Source: Kocuria turfanensis (GTDB lineage Bacteria; Actinomycetota; Actinomycetes; Actinomycetales; Micrococcaceae). Taken from it: a DNA stretch of 64,000 nt. The stretch covers positions 1,861,008 through 1,925,007 of the forward strand of contig NZ_CP014480.1 of the NCBI RefSeq assembly GCF_001580365.1. The letters are read 5' to 3'. Position 1 is the first letter of the stretch; each line of letters starts with the position of its first letter. Below are positions 33,102 through 42,658 of this stretch, one piece after another. The position numbers and the translations under genes are program-made. Below the pieces are notes generated by a model, which was given only the letters and a program-made list of their open reading frames with translations, was not told the origin of the DNA and did no database searches.

Positions 33102-34486
33102 GACGCACCCTGCCCCACGGGGGCGGCACCGCTCCGGAGGTCGAGACCCTGTTCCCGTCCTGGCCGGTCACCGCCTCGGAGTCCCTGTCCCGGCACTCCG
33201 AGGTGCGGGCGGCAATCGCGCGGTTCCTGCTCGCCGGCCTGGTGGTCCTGCTGGTGACCGCCGTGCCGGCGGCCTGGTGGATCCGGGTCGTCGCCGAGGA
33301 GCATGCCGTGGACCACGTCCTGCGCACCACCCAGAGGCTCACCAGCTACGCCGTCGCGCCCCTGATCACCGACGACCTCCTCTCCGGCGGGACGGCAGAC
33401 GCGGCTCAGCTGGACCAGCGTCTGCGCCCCTGGCTCCAGGACGGCACCATTCACCGCATCAAGATCTGGGACGAGGACGGCACGATCCTCTACTCCGACG
33501 AGCGCTCTCTCGTCGGTCAGAACTTCGGGCCGCCGCCCTGGGACGCGGACCTGGTCGCCCAAGGTCAAGGGGTTGCCACCATCGAGCACCAGGAGGGGAC
33601 GGAGAACACCCATGAGTCCCGCGCCGGCCAGCTGGTCGAGGTCTACGTCGGCTTCGTCCCCGCCAGCGGCGAGCAGCTGGTCTTCGAGGCCTACTACGAC
33701 GACGCGATCGTGCGCGAGGAGGAGCGATCGGTACTCCTGGGCATGGCTCCCGCGCTGCTGCTGACCCTGGTGCTGTTCCAGCTGGCCCAGCTCGGTCCGG
33801 CAGTGCGTCTGGCCCGGCGGATCCAGGACCAGCGGGCGGCCCGGGCCCGGCTGCTCCAGCACGCCGTGGACGCGGCCGAGCTGGAGCGCGTCCGGGTCGC
33901 CCGGGACCTGCACGACGACGTGATCCAGGACCTCGCCGGACTCTCCTACGCCCTGGAGGCCCAGGAGATGCAGGCCGGCCCGGAGCAGCGCGGCGTGCTC
34001 GGCCGCACCCGCTCGATCCTGCAGGGCAGCCTGCGCACGCTGCGCGGGATCACCACGGCCCTCTACTCGCCCGACCTGCTGACCCTCGGCCTGCCGAAGG
34101 CCATGGCGAACCTGGCGGAGCCGCTCGTCCAGCGGGGGGTCGACACCGCCGTGCAGATCGATCCCGCCGTGTTCCTCACCCCGGAGCAGGAGGGCATGTT
34201 CCTGAAGGTGGCGCGGGAGGCGTTCGCGAACATCTCCAAGCACGCCCACGCGTCCACGGTCACCGTGCACCTCGGTGTGGTGCACGGGGCCACCGTGATG
34301 ACCATCAGCGACGACGGCACCGGCTTCGACGACTCCGGCTCGTCGCCGGAGGGCCACCTCGGGCTGCGCATCATGCGGGACATCGCCGACGCCGCGGGGG
34401 CCGAGCTCTCGATCCGGTCCCGCCCGGGGGTGGGGACCACCGTGCTGACGACCCTGCCCCACGACGCCGTCACCGTACGGTTCTGA
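33098..34486 (+). CDS. Sensor histidine kinase (HisKA_3 / NarX type)
   Basis: A 462-residue membrane kinase. A first helix (AIARFLLAGLVVLLVTAVPA) and a second (LLGMAPALLLTLVLFQLAQL) flank an extracytoplasmic sensor region of about 170 residues (HRIKIWDEDGTILYSDERSL). The phospho-acceptor His is in RVARDLHDDVIQDLAGL. The ATP-binding domain shows FANISKHAHA (N box) and TISDDGTGFD (G1). It overlaps the response regulator by ATGA. Together with the SARP gene just upstream, the pair may govern the oxidase locus, which is an inference from position. Confidence 0.92.
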   Translation: MRRTLPHGGGTAPEVETLFPSWPVTASESLSRHSEVRAAIARFLLAGLVVLLVTAVPAAWWIRVVAEEHAVDHVLRTTQRLTSYAVAPLITDDLLSGGTADAAQLDQRLRPWLQDGTIHRIKIWDEDGTILYSDERSLVGQNFGPPPWDADLVAQGQGVATIEHQEGTENTHESRAGQLVEVYVGFVPASGEQLVFEAYYDDAIVREEERSVLLGMAPALLLTLVLFQLAQLGPAVRLARRIQDQRAARARLLQHAVDAAELERVRVARDLHDDVIQDLAGLSYALEAQEMQAGPEQRGVLGRTRSILQGSLRTLRGITTALYSPDLLTLGLPKAMANLAEPLVQRGVDTAVQIDPAVFLTPEQEGMFLKVAREAFANISKHAHASTVTVHLGVVHGATVMTISDDGTGFDDSGSSPEGHLGLRIMRDIADAAGAELSIRSRPGVGTTVLTTLPHDAVTVRF

Positions 34487-34590
34487 CGGTCCCGTGCCGG
34501 CCCCGCCCGCCCCGGGGGCCCAGCAGGCTCCCGTGCCCGGCCGGCGGCGACGGCCGGCCCGCCGGGTCCGGCCGTCCGGGCCGGGGAGGC

Positions 34591-35643
34591 TCAGCCGGAA
34601 AGGCCCGCCGGCAGGTCGGCGGTCATGTCCTCGACGTAGCGGCGCACCTCGGTGCCGAACAGCTCGATGCTGCGGGTCATCCGGGCGTGGTCCAGGGTGC
34701 CCACGGCGTACTTCAGGTCGAAGCGGGCGGCGCCCAGCGCCGCCGAGGAGCGCACGATCTTGCGGGCCACGGTCTCGGGAGAGCCCACGAAGTAGGCGCC
34801 CTCCGGGCCGCACATCGCGTCGAACTCGGCGCGGGTCAGCGGGCCCCAGCCGCGCTCCCTGCCGATCCGGGCGTGCGTGTAGGCCTGGTGCGGGAAGAAC
34901 TCCTCGCGGGCCTGCTCGTCGGTCTCCGCGACGTAGCCCGGGGAGTGGAAGGCCACCGGCTGCGGCTCCTTGCCGAAGTGCTCGAGGGCCTGGCGGTAGT
35001 AGTCCGCGAAGGGCGCGAAGGCGGCGGGGCTCCCGCCGATGATCGCGAAGATCACGGGCAGCCCGTAGTGGGCGGCGCGCACCACCGACTGGGGCGAGCC
35101 GCCCACGGCGATCCACGCCGGCAGCGACCCGGACTCGGTCTTGGGGTGGACCTCCAGCCCCCGGACGGGCGCGCGCAGCCGGCCCTCCCAGTCGATGACC
35201 CCCTCGGTGCGCAACCGGTCGAACAGCTGCAGCTTCTCCTCGAACAGCGCCTCGTACTGGTCGAGCGGATAGCCGAAGAGGGGGAAGGACTCGGTGAAGG
35301 ACCCGCGCCCGAGGATGACCTCGGCGCGGCCGGAGGAGAGGGCGTCCACGGTGGCGAAGCGCTGGTAGACGCGCACCGGGTCGTCGGAGCTGAGCACGGT
35401 CACGGCCGAGCCCAGGCGGATCCGATCGGTCACCGTGGCGATGCCCGCCAGGACCGTCTCGGGCGAGGAGACCGCGAAGTCCTCCCGGTGGTGCTCGCCG
35501 ATGCCGAAGAAGTCCAGCCCCACCCGGTCGGCCAGCGTGGCCTCGGCGACGACGTTGCGGATGACCTGGGCGCCGCTGAGCATCCGCCCGTCCGGGCCGG
35601 GATAGAGGTCGCCGAAGGTGTTGAGGCCGAGCTGGAGGGTCAT
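34591..35643 (-). CDS. LLM-class flavin-dependent oxidoreductase
   Basis: A 350-residue luciferase-like enzyme. LQLGLNTFGD begins the barrel, LDFFGIGEHHREDFAVSSPE is the usual flavin-site segment, and EVILGRGSFTESFPLFGY and WIAVGGSPQSVVRAA follow. Bacterial paralogues of this type often use FMN or F420 and their substrates are mostly unknown. It stands alone, transcribed towards the sensor kinase gene, with about 100 GC-rich bases between their ends. Confidence 0.88.
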   Translation of the reverse strand: MTLQLGLNTFGDLYPGPDGRMLSGAQVIRNVVAEATLADRVGLDFFGIGEHHREDFAVSSPETVLAGIATVTDRIRLGSAVTVLSSDDPVRVYQRFATVDALSSGRAEVILGRGSFTESFPLFGYPLDQYEALFEEKLQLFDRLRTEGVIDWEGRLRAPVRGLEVHPKTESGSLPAWIAVGGSPQSVVRAAHYGLPVIFAIIGGSPAAFAPFADYYRQALEHFGKEPQPVAFHSPGYVAETDEQAREEFFPHQAYTHARIGRERGWGPLTRAEFDAMCGPEGAYFVGSPETVARKIVRSSAALGAARFDLKYAVGTLDHARMTRSIELFGTEVRRYVEDMTADLPAGLSG

Positions 35644-35749
35644 GGCGGTGCTCCTGGTCGTGATTTTGTGGATGCATCCATAAAAGTCGCCGCCGGACCG
35701 TTCTATTCCGACGCTGTTCCGGCCGGTGCGTCCCGGTCCGCCGCCCCGG

Positions 35750-36466
35750 TCAGCGGGTGAGCCACTCCCAGGCGGTGTGCTTCTCGGGGCCCGGGACGCC
35801 GCTGACGATCCAGGCGATGTCGTCCGTGGAGAGCGGGAACGGCGGCGCCGCGTCCTGCTCGGCGGCGGGCTCGAGCTCGTCCACGTGCTCGAGGCTCCAC
35901 AGCTCGGCGAACAGCTGCGTCGGCCCGCGCCGATCCACCAGCCGCTCGCGCACCTCCTCGGCGAGCTCGTCCAGGTGGTCCTGCAGGAACCCGGAGAGCT
36001 CCGCCGCAAAGCCGTCCGCGCCGGCCTCCGCCGGGTCGATCTCCCACGTCCGGCGCACCACCGCCAGGACCTCGTCCTCGCCCAGGGTGGCGCCCTCCCG
36101 GCGGGGGTCGGGGACCTCGGCCGGCACCGGCTCGCCGGCGGCCACGGCCAGGAACCGCTCCTGGAGGGCCAGCAGCGCGGCCACCGTCAGGAGGTCGTCC
36201 GCCCGGCGCCCCGACCCCGTGCCGGAGCGGCCCGGGGCGTCGTCGCCGGCCACCGCCTCGTCGTCGTCCCCGGCCGCAGGGGCGGCGAGGGCCTCCCAGG
36301 CGTGGCGCACCCAGGCCCAGACGCGCTCGGCGCCGGCGGAGCGGATCGAGGACGGACGCCAGCCGGCGGTGGCGGCGCGCCACCGCCCGTCGAGGGCGGG
36401 CTCCCCGGGGGCGGCCGCGGAGGGACCGGCGGGCTCGGCGGGCTCGGGGGCGGGATGGCTGAACAC
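35750..36466 (-). CDS. Conserved hypothetical protein fused in frame behind ggt
   Basis: A GTG at 36466 with AGGAG 7 bases upstream marks a separate start inside the open ggt frame. The product of 238 residues is acidic, without signal or membrane segments. Its middle has ERVWAWVRHAWEALAA, LLTVAALLALQERFLAVAAG and FAAELSGFLQDHLDELAEEV; its end is STDDIAWIVSGVPGPEKHTA. I do not recognise the family. Given its own ribosome binding site it probably is a distinct gene, and any fused product with an exported enzyme would put a cytoplasmic-looking domain outside. Confidence 0.65.
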   Translation of the reverse strand: MFSHPAPEPAEPAGPSAAAPGEPALDGRWRAATAGWRPSSIRSAGAERVWAWVRHAWEALAAPAAGDDDEAVAGDDAPGRSGTGSGRRADDLLTVAALLALQERFLAVAAGEPVPAEVPDPRREGATLGEDEVLAVVRRTWEIDPAEAGADGFAAELSGFLQDHLDELAEEVRERLVDRRGPTQLFAELWSLEHVDELEPAAEQDAAPPFPLSTDDIAWIVSGVPGPEKHTAWEWLTR

Positions 36467-38404
36467 GTGCTGCTCCTGGGTCGGGCGGGCGCGGCGGTCG
36501 CGACTCCCGGCCCAGCCTAGGCCGCGGGCGGGTGCGCGGACGACACGCCCGCGCGGGACGGGCCCCGGTCCGCGGCGGACGGGACCCGGCCCGCACCCGC
36601 GGCTCTCGGTCTCGGCCGCCGCGACGAAGCGCCCGTCCCCGAGGACGCGGATCGCCGAGGCGTTGCCGATCCAGCGCACGTCCTCCAGCTCGTGACCGAG
36701 CTCGCGCAGCTGCGCGCCGGTGGGCGAGCCGGCGAGGCCGAGGTCGGCGCCCTCGGTCCCGTTGCGGGAGCTCAGCCGCGGAGCGGCCACGGCGTCGACC
36801 AGGGCGAGGTCCCGGTCGATGTGCCCGGTGAGGATCTGCGCCACGGTGGTGATGATCGTGGCCCCGCCGGGGGTGCCGACCGACATCCACGGCTCCCCGT
36901 CCCGCAGCACGATCGTCGGGCTCATCGACGAGCGGGGCCGTTTGCCCGGCCCCGGCAGGTTCGGATCCGGCACGCCCTCGGTCAGGGGCGCGAAGTTGAA
37001 GTCGGTCAGCTCGTTGTTGAGCAGGAACCCGTGCCCGGGGACCGTGATCCCGGAGCCGCCGGTCTGCTCGATGGTGAGGGTGTAGGAGACCACGTTGCCC
37101 CAGCGGTCGGCCACGTTGAGGTGGGTGGTCGAGACCCCGCCGACGGGCTCGGGCTGGCGGGCCTGCCCCGTCCCGCACGCGGCGTAGTCCCCGTCGGGCT
37201 CCCCGAAGGCGATGGGCCGGGGCTGGGCCGTCCCCTCCTCGAAGAGACAGGCGCGCTCGTCGGCGAACTCCTGGCTCGTCAGCTCCGCGACGGGCACGCC
37301 CGCCACGTCCCCGATCCACCGGTTGCGGTCGGCGAAGGCGGTGGCCGTGGCCTCCGAGAAGCGGTGCAGGTACTGGGTCTCGGGGACGTCCGCGAGGGCG
37401 GTGCCGGTCCGCTCGTCGTAGGCCTCCAGCAGGTTGAGGGTCTCGGCCACCGTGATCCCCCCGGAGCTGGGCAGGCCCATGCCGTAGACCTCCAGGCCGC
37501 GGTACTCGGTGGAGACCGGGTCCTTGAGCAGGGCCTCGTAGGAGCCGAGGTCCTCGCGGGTCATCTCCCCGGGCAGGACGGCCACGCCCTCGGCGGTGGT
37601 GGGCGCCCGGCTCTCGTCGACGATCGCCGCCCCGATCGACCCGTCGTAGAAGGCGCCGGTGCCCTCGTGCCGGATGGTGCGGTAGGTGCGGGCCAGGTCC
37701 GGGTTGCGGAACACGTCCCCGACCGCCGGCGCCTCGCCCTCGCGCAGGAAGAGCGCGGCCGTCGCGGGGAACTTCCGGAAGCGCTCGGCGTTGGCCGCCG
37801 TCTGCTCGGAGAAGTTCTCGTCCACCGTGAAGCCGCGGGCGGCGATCCGCTCGGCGGGTCGCAGCAGCCGGTGCAGGTCCATCGTGCCGAACTCCTCGGC
37901 GGCGGTCTCCCAGGTGGCCAGCGTCCCCGGCACGCCCACGGAGGCCCCGGAGCTGACCACGGTGGCGAAGTCCAGCGGCTCGCCGTCCTCGCCCAGGAAC
38001 TCGTCCTCGGTGTAGGTGGCCGGAGCGGTCTCGCGCCCGTCGATCGTGCGGACCTCCCCGGTGGCGGCGTCGTAGTGCACGAAGAAGCCGCCGCCGCCGA
38101 TGCCCGCGGAGTACGGCTCGGTGACGCCCAGGGTGGCGGCGGCGGCCACGGCGGCGTCCGCGGCGTTGCCGCCCCGCTCGAGGACGTCGATGCCCACCTG
38201 GCTCGCCAGCGGGTCCACCGAGGAGACCGCCCCGCCGCCGCCGGTCATGGTGGGGACCTTGGGCAGCTCCGCGGTGACGGGCGAGCCCCGGCCCTCGTGC
38301 TGCCGATCCTGGTGCGCGACGGCCGCGGAGCCGCCGAGAACGGTGCCGGAGACGCCGAGCGCTCCGGCCAGACCCAGTGCGAGGTACCTCAGGGATGCGC
38401 GCAT
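35750..38404 (-). CDS. ggt: Gamma-glutamyltransferase, frame open into the next gene
   Basis: The first 600 residues are a normal gamma-glutamyltransferase. They have a signal peptide (RYLALGLAGALGVSGTVLGG), the nucleophile Thr in GGVSTTHLNVADRWGN, the substrate loop NNELTDFN, and LPGPGKRPRSSMSPTIV with its RSSMSPT signature. The enzyme hydrolyses or transfers the gamma-glutamyl group of glutathione outside the membrane. After about residue 612 (ESRGCGPGP) there is no stop codon. The frame runs through an Arg/Pro-rich stretch into the gene that starts at GTG 36466 and ends at 35750, giving 884 residues. A one-base shift would reach TAG within 36518-36530, so a lost stop or a sequencing indel is likely. 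Confidence 0.8.
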   Translation of the reverse strand: MRASLRYLALGLAGALGVSGTVLGGSAAVAHQDRQHEGRGSPVTAELPKVPTMTGGGGAVSSVDPLASQVGIDVLERGGNAADAAVAAAATLGVTEPYSAGIGGGGFFVHYDAATGEVRTIDGRETAPATYTEDEFLGEDGEPLDFATVVSSGASVGVPGTLATWETAAEEFGTMDLHRLLRPAERIAARGFTVDENFSEQTAANAERFRKFPATAALFLREGEAPAVGDVFRNPDLARTYRTIRHEGTGAFYDGSIGAAIVDESRAPTTAEGVAVLPGEMTREDLGSYEALLKDPVSTEYRGLEVYGMGLPSSGGITVAETLNLLEAYDERTGTALADVPETQYLHRFSEATATAFADRNRWIGDVAGVPVAELTSQEFADERACLFEEGTAQPRPIAFGEPDGDYAACGTGQARQPEPVGGVSTTHLNVADRWGNVVSYTLTIEQTGGSGITVPGHGFLLNNELTDFNFAPLTEGVPDPNLPGPGKRPRSSMSPTIVLRDGEPWMSVGTPGGATIITTVAQILTGHIDRDLALVDAVAAPRLSSRNGTEGADLGLAGSPTGAQLRELGHELEDVRWIGNASAIRVLGDGRFVAAAETESRGCGPGPVRRGPGPVPRGRVVRAPARGLGWAGSRDRRARPTQEQHVFSHPAPEPAEPAGPSAAAPGEPALDGRWRAATAGWRPSSIRSAGAERVWAWVRHAWEALAAPAAGDDDEAVAGDDAPGRSGTGSGRRADDLLTVAALLALQERFLAVAAGEPVPAEVPDPRREGATLGEDEVLAVVRRTWEIDPAEAGADGFAAELSGFLQDHLDELAEEVRERLVDRRGPTQLFAELWSLEHVDELEPAAEQDAAPPFPLSTDDIAWIVSGVPGPEKHTAWEWLTR

Positions 38405-38449
38405 GGGCTCATGCTGGCACCGGATCCCCGACCCCACCAGGGCTGATGC

Positions 38450-41400
38450 TCAGATGTCCGAGGGTTGCGCGGGGGCCTCCGCCGGCTGCGAGGCCGTCAC
38501 CAGCCGGTGCACCACCGTCTCGGCGTCCGCCGAGGGGTTGCCGAAGCGGTGCATCGTGACGGCGACGGCCTGCTCGGCGAGCATCGGGAGCATCTCCACG
38601 CGGGAGGCGCCGACCACCGGATCCGCGAGCACGTCGATCTCGGGCCGCCCCGCCAGCGCCTCGGCCAGCCCGTGCGCGGTCCCGACCACCCGGATTCGCC
38701 CGGACCCGCTGGGGTCCGACCAGTCCGCGGCCACCCGGGCGAAGGCCTCGTCCCCGCACGGGTCCAGCACGGAGCGGAACAGCTCGCGCACCTCCCCCGG
38801 CACCTCGGCCGCCGGGACGAGGACCGCGCGGGAGCAGGAGCGCACGGCGGCCAGCCCCACCCGGATCACGTCCGTGAGCGGGGCGTCCTCCGCGGCGCGC
38901 ACGACGACGTCGCGCGGGCGGTAGCGGAACAGGTTCGCCTCGCACGCCAGGCCGCTGGCGTCGTGGACGCGGCCGAACTCCCGCTCCCACCAGGCCTGGT
39001 CCTGCTCGGCGCAGGCGGTGAGCCAGGCCGCGTCGGCCTCCGGGACCAGGGGGCGCAGGGCCTCGAGGTGGTGGGCGATCGGCCCGGCGGGGCGCGCCCC
39101 GGTGCCGCTCTGCCCGGCCGGGACCTCCGCGAAGGGGGCCTTCTGCCAGGAGCCGAGCTGGACGAGGTAGTTGGGCCCGCCGGCCTTGGCGCCCAGCCCC
39201 ACCGAGGACCTCTTCCAGCCGCCGAAGGGCTGACGCTGGACGATGGCGCCGGTGATGCCGCGGTTGACGTAGAGGTTGCCCGCCTCGACCAGGTCCACCC
39301 ACGTGCTGATCTCCTCGGGGTCCAGGGAGTGCAGCCCGGCGGTGAGGCCGTAGTGCACGGCGTTCTGCAGCTCGAGCGCCTCGTGCAGGTCGGAGGCCTC
39401 CATGAGCCCCAGGACCGGGCCGAAGCACTCGGTGCGGTGGTAGAAGGAGCCCGGGGCCACCCCGGTCTTGATGCCGGGCCGCCACAGCCGCCCGGTGTCG
39501 TCGAGCTGCCGGGGTTCGAGCAGCCACTCCTCCCCCGGGTCGAGCCGGGTCAGGGCCCGGCGCAGCTTCCCGCCCGGCTCGTCGATGGTGGGGCCCACCG
39601 TGGCCTGCAGGTTCTGCGGCCAGTCCACCACCATCGAGGACGCGGCATCGAGCAGCTGGCGGCGGAACCGCGGGGAGCGGGCCACGCTGCCCACGAGGAT
39701 CCCGAGGGAGGCCGCCGAGCACTTCTGCCCGGCGTGGCCGAAGGCGCTGGTGACGAGGTCCCACACCGCCCGGTCCCGGTCGGCGCTGGGGGTGATCACC
39801 ATGGCGTTCTTGCCCGAGGTCTCGGCGGTGAGGGGGCGGCCCGGGCGCCAGGAGCCGAACAGCTGGGCCGTCTCGTAGGCGCCGGTGAGGACGATCCGGT
39901 CCACCCCGGGGTGGGAGACGAGCGCCTGCCCGACCTCCCCCTCCACGGAGTCCACGAGCTGCAGCACGTCCCGCGGCACCCCGGCCTCCCACAGGGCCTC
40001 CACCACGGCGGTCGAGCAGCGCCGGACCTCGGGGGCGGGCTTGTGCAGCACCGCGGCCCCGGCGGCCAGCGCCGCCACCGTGGAGCCGGTGGGGATGGCC
40101 AGCGGGAAGTTCCACGGCGGGGTGACCAGCACCAGCCGGTCGGGGACGAAGCGGGCGCCGTCGACGGTCTCGAGCTCGAGGGCCCGGCGGGCGTACCAGC
40201 GGCAGAAGTCGACCGCCTCGGAGACCTCCGGGTCGGACTGCCCGAGGGTCTTGCCCGCCTCCGCGCCGGCCACGGCGAGCAGGTGGGCGCGGCGGGCGGC
40301 CAGCACGTCGGCGGCCCGGTTGAGGATCTCCGCGCGCTCGCGGGCGCCGCGGGCGTGCCAGTCCTCGGCGGCGGCCCGGCCGGTGGCCACGAGCCGCTCC
40401 ACGTCGGCCGCGTCCACCGGCCCGGGCACGGGCAGCTCCTCGTACCAGCGGCGGTCCGTGATCCGGGCGGCGATGCCCTCGGCCCACGCCTGGTTCGCCG
40501 GGACCGCGACGTCGGTGTCGGGCTCGTTGCGGAAGGCCTCGTCCAGCGGCAGGTGCTCGGAGCCGGCGCCGGGGGCGCTGCGGTCCTGGGCGCGGGCGGG
40601 CACCGGGTCGGCGTCCTGCCGCGGGTCCAGCGCCTCGAGCGCCGCGCGGAAGCGGCGCTCCTCCCGGGCGAAGACCTCGTTGTCCGGGGCCAGGTCGAAG
40701 ATCCCCGACATGAAGTTCTCGTGCGAGGCGTTCTCCTCGAGCCGGCGCACGAGGTAGGACACCGCGACGTCGAACTCGGCGGGGCGCACGGCGGGCACGT
40801 AGAGCAGCAGCTCGCCGACGTCCGCGCTGACCGCCCGCGCCTGTTCCACGGCCATGCCCTGGAGCATCTCGAACTCGATCCGCTCCGTCACGCCGCGGCG
40901 CTGCGCGAGCAGGTGGGCGAAGGCGATGTCGAAGAGGTTGTGCCCGGCCACGCCGAGCCGCAGCCCGCTCATCCGCTCGGGGCGGAAGACCCAGTCCAGG
41001 ACCCGCTTGTAGTTGGTGTCGGTGTCCTGCTTGGTGCCCCACGTGGCCAGGGGCCAGCCGTGCAGCTCGGCGTCCACCCGCTCCATGGGCAGGTTGGCGC
41101 CCTTGACCAGACGGACCTTGATCCCGGCGCCGCCGGCCGCGACCCGCTCGGCGGACCACGCGGAGAGCCGCCGGACCACCGCGAGCGCGTCCGGCAGGTA
41201 GGCCTGGACCACGATCCCGGCCTCGAGCCCGCGCAGCTCCGGGCGCTCGAGCAGCCGGGTGAACACCTCGGTGGTCAGGTGCAGGTCGGAGTAGACCTCC
41301 ATGTCGAGGTTGATGAACTTGCTCCCGGCCGGGGCCTGGGCCGCCGCCCGGCAGACGGGCAGCAGCCGCTCGACCACCGCCGCCACGGTGCCCTCGAAGC

Positions 41401-41986
41401 CCCAGTGGGACAGCTGCGGCACCACCGAGGAGACCTTGAGGGACACGTAGTCGACGTCGTCGCGGTCCAGCAGCGCGGCGGCGTCGGCCAGGTGCTTGTC
41501 CGCCTCCTCCTGGCCGAGGACCTCTTCGCCCAGCAGGTTGATGTTGAGCCGGTGCCCCTGGGCGGTCAGCTTCCGCACGGCCTGCCCGAACGGCTTGGGC
41601 CGGGCGTCGACGATCATGTGGCCCACGAGCCGGCGCAGCCGGGCGCGCGCGGCGGGGACGACCACCTGCGGGGCCGTGGAGGCCATGGCGGCCCCGGCCC
41701 GGATCTGGGCGCGGTCCGCGGCCGGCATGGTGCGCGGGACGATCTCCGCGACGGAGCGCAGGGCCCGGGCCGCCGCGCGGACGTCCTCGGTGCGCACCAC
41801 CCGGTCGACGAAGCCCACGGTGAACTCGAGCCCGTGGGGGTCCTGCAGGACGGTGGCGAGGCGGTCGGCGGCGCCGTCCCGGTGCTTCCGGCCGTCGGCG
41901 GCGCGGGTGAGCCACTCGCGGACCAGGGCGACGGCCTCGTCGGCCAGTGCGCGGGAGTCGGGAACGGACGGGGCGTCGGCGGACAT
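38450..41986 (-). CDS. putA: Bifunctional proline dehydrogenase / P5C dehydrogenase
   Basis: A 1178-residue enzyme that oxidises proline to glutamate in two steps. Residues 90-470 are the FAD-dependent proline dehydrogenase barrel (FINLDMEVYSDLHLT; VRLVKGANLPMERV; YVPAVRPAEFDVAVSYLVRR). Residues 540-1000 are the NAD-dependent aldehyde dehydrogenase (VTPPWNFPLAIPTGS; LTAETSGKNAMVI with Glu; FGHAGQKCSAAS with the catalytic Cys). The last 180 residues form a C-terminal extension. No N-terminal ribbon-helix-helix is present, so it is not its own repressor. It is monocistronic here. Confidence 0.95.
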   Translation of the reverse strand: MSADAPSVPDSRALADEAVALVREWLTRAADGRKHRDGAADRLATVLQDPHGLEFTVGFVDRVVRTEDVRAAARALRSVAEIVPRTMPAADRAQIRAGAAMASTAPQVVVPAARARLRRLVGHMIVDARPKPFGQAVRKLTAQGHRLNINLLGEEVLGQEEADKHLADAAALLDRDDVDYVSLKVSSVVPQLSHWGFEGTVAAVVERLLPVCRAAAQAPAGSKFINLDMEVYSDLHLTTEVFTRLLERPELRGLEAGIVVQAYLPDALAVVRRLSAWSAERVAAGGAGIKVRLVKGANLPMERVDAELHGWPLATWGTKQDTDTNYKRVLDWVFRPERMSGLRLGVAGHNLFDIAFAHLLAQRRGVTERIEFEMLQGMAVEQARAVSADVGELLLYVPAVRPAEFDVAVSYLVRRLEENASHENFMSGIFDLAPDNEVFAREERRFRAALEALDPRQDADPVPARAQDRSAPGAGSEHLPLDEAFRNEPDTDVAVPANQAWAEGIAARITDRRWYEELPVPGPVDAADVERLVATGRAAAEDWHARGARERAEILNRAADVLAARRAHLLAVAGAEAGKTLGQSDPEVSEAVDFCRWYARRALELETVDGARFVPDRLVLVTPPWNFPLAIPTGSTVAALAAGAAVLHKPAPEVRRCSTAVVEALWEAGVPRDVLQLVDSVEGEVGQALVSHPGVDRIVLTGAYETAQLFGSWRPGRPLTAETSGKNAMVITPSADRDRAVWDLVTSAFGHAGQKCSAASLGILVGSVARSPRFRRQLLDAASSMVVDWPQNLQATVGPTIDEPGGKLRRALTRLDPGEEWLLEPRQLDDTGRLWRPGIKTGVAPGSFYHRTECFGPVLGLMEASDLHEALELQNAVHYGLTAGLHSLDPEEISTWVDLVEAGNLYVNRGITGAIVQRQPFGGWKRSSVGLGAKAGGPNYLVQLGSWQKAPFAEVPAGQSGTGARPAGPIAHHLEALRPLVPEADAAWLTACAEQDQAWWEREFGRVHDASGLACEANLFRYRPRDVVVRAAEDAPLTDVIRVGLAAVRSCSRAVLVPAAEVPGEVRELFRSVLDPCGDEAFARVAADWSDPSGSGRIRVVGTAHGLAEALAGRPEIDVLADPVVGASRVEMLPMLAEQAVAVTMHRFGNPSADAETVVHRLVTASQPAEAPAQPSDI

Positions 41987-42141
41987 GGCGGCACTCTCCT
42001 GGGAGCTCCGCCCGGCAGCGGTGCCGAGGCACTCCCTCGGCCACCGGCCGCATCCACCGGGCGTCACGGTGGCCGGTGAGACCACGCTACGGCTGCGGGA
42101 CCGCCGGCGGAAGAGCCGCTGCGGAAGAGGCCGCGCGGTCC

Positions 42142-42615
42142 CTAGCGGCGCGCGTGCTCCAGGATGTCCGAGGCGAGCCGGCCCATGACCGCCTTGTGCG
42201 GGGCGAGCATGGCGTACCAGTAGGCGCGACCGGCGGCGCCCGCGGGCCGGAAGACCGTGGTCTGGCGGTAGAGGCAGCCACCGTCGGCGCGGGGTTCCAG
42301 GAAGATGTCCAGCCAGGCCTCCCCGGGCATCCGGACCAGGGCGCGCAGCCGCAGCCGCCGTGACGGCTCGAGGGCCTCGACCGTCCACCAGTCCAGGCGC
42401 TGCCCGGGCGCCAGCCGGTCCGGGTCCTCGCGGTGGCGCAGCCGCCCGGGTGGCAGGCCCAGGCGGTTGGCTGCGGCGCGGGCCGCCCAGAGGCGGTCGG
42501 TGCTGTACCAGCCGCGCTCCCCGCCGATGCCCTCGACGACCGACCACACCGCGTCCCGGTCGGCCGGGCTGGTGCGCTGCACCGTGTCGACGTAGAAGCC
42601 CTGCGTCCGTCCCAT
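42142..42615 (-). CDS. DUF2867 family protein
   Basis: A 157-residue soluble protein matching DUF2867, a SRPBCC-like fold. Marks are DRDAVWSVVEGIGGERGWYS, then LRALVRMPGEAWLDIFLEP and ending VFRPAGAAGRAYWYAMLAPH. In longer proteins this domain follows an NAD-binding NmrA-like domain; here it stands alone. No function is established. Confidence 0.85.
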   Translation of the reverse strand: MGRTQGFYVDTVQRTSPADRDAVWSVVEGIGGERGWYSTDRLWAARAAANRLGLPPGRLRHREDPDRLAPGQRLDWWTVEALEPSRRLRLRALVRMPGEAWLDIFLEPRADGGCLYRQTTVFRPAGAAGRAYWYAMLAPHKAVMGRLASDILEHARR

Positions 42616-42658
42616 GCCCCTATCCAAGCACGCGGGCGCCGGGCCGGGGAGCGCGGGA

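Noticed and set aside
38465..42079. A 1204-residue open frame opposite putA
   Set aside because: The putA protein on the other strand has all catalytic motifs. The antisense frame has none and follows the codon bias of putA.
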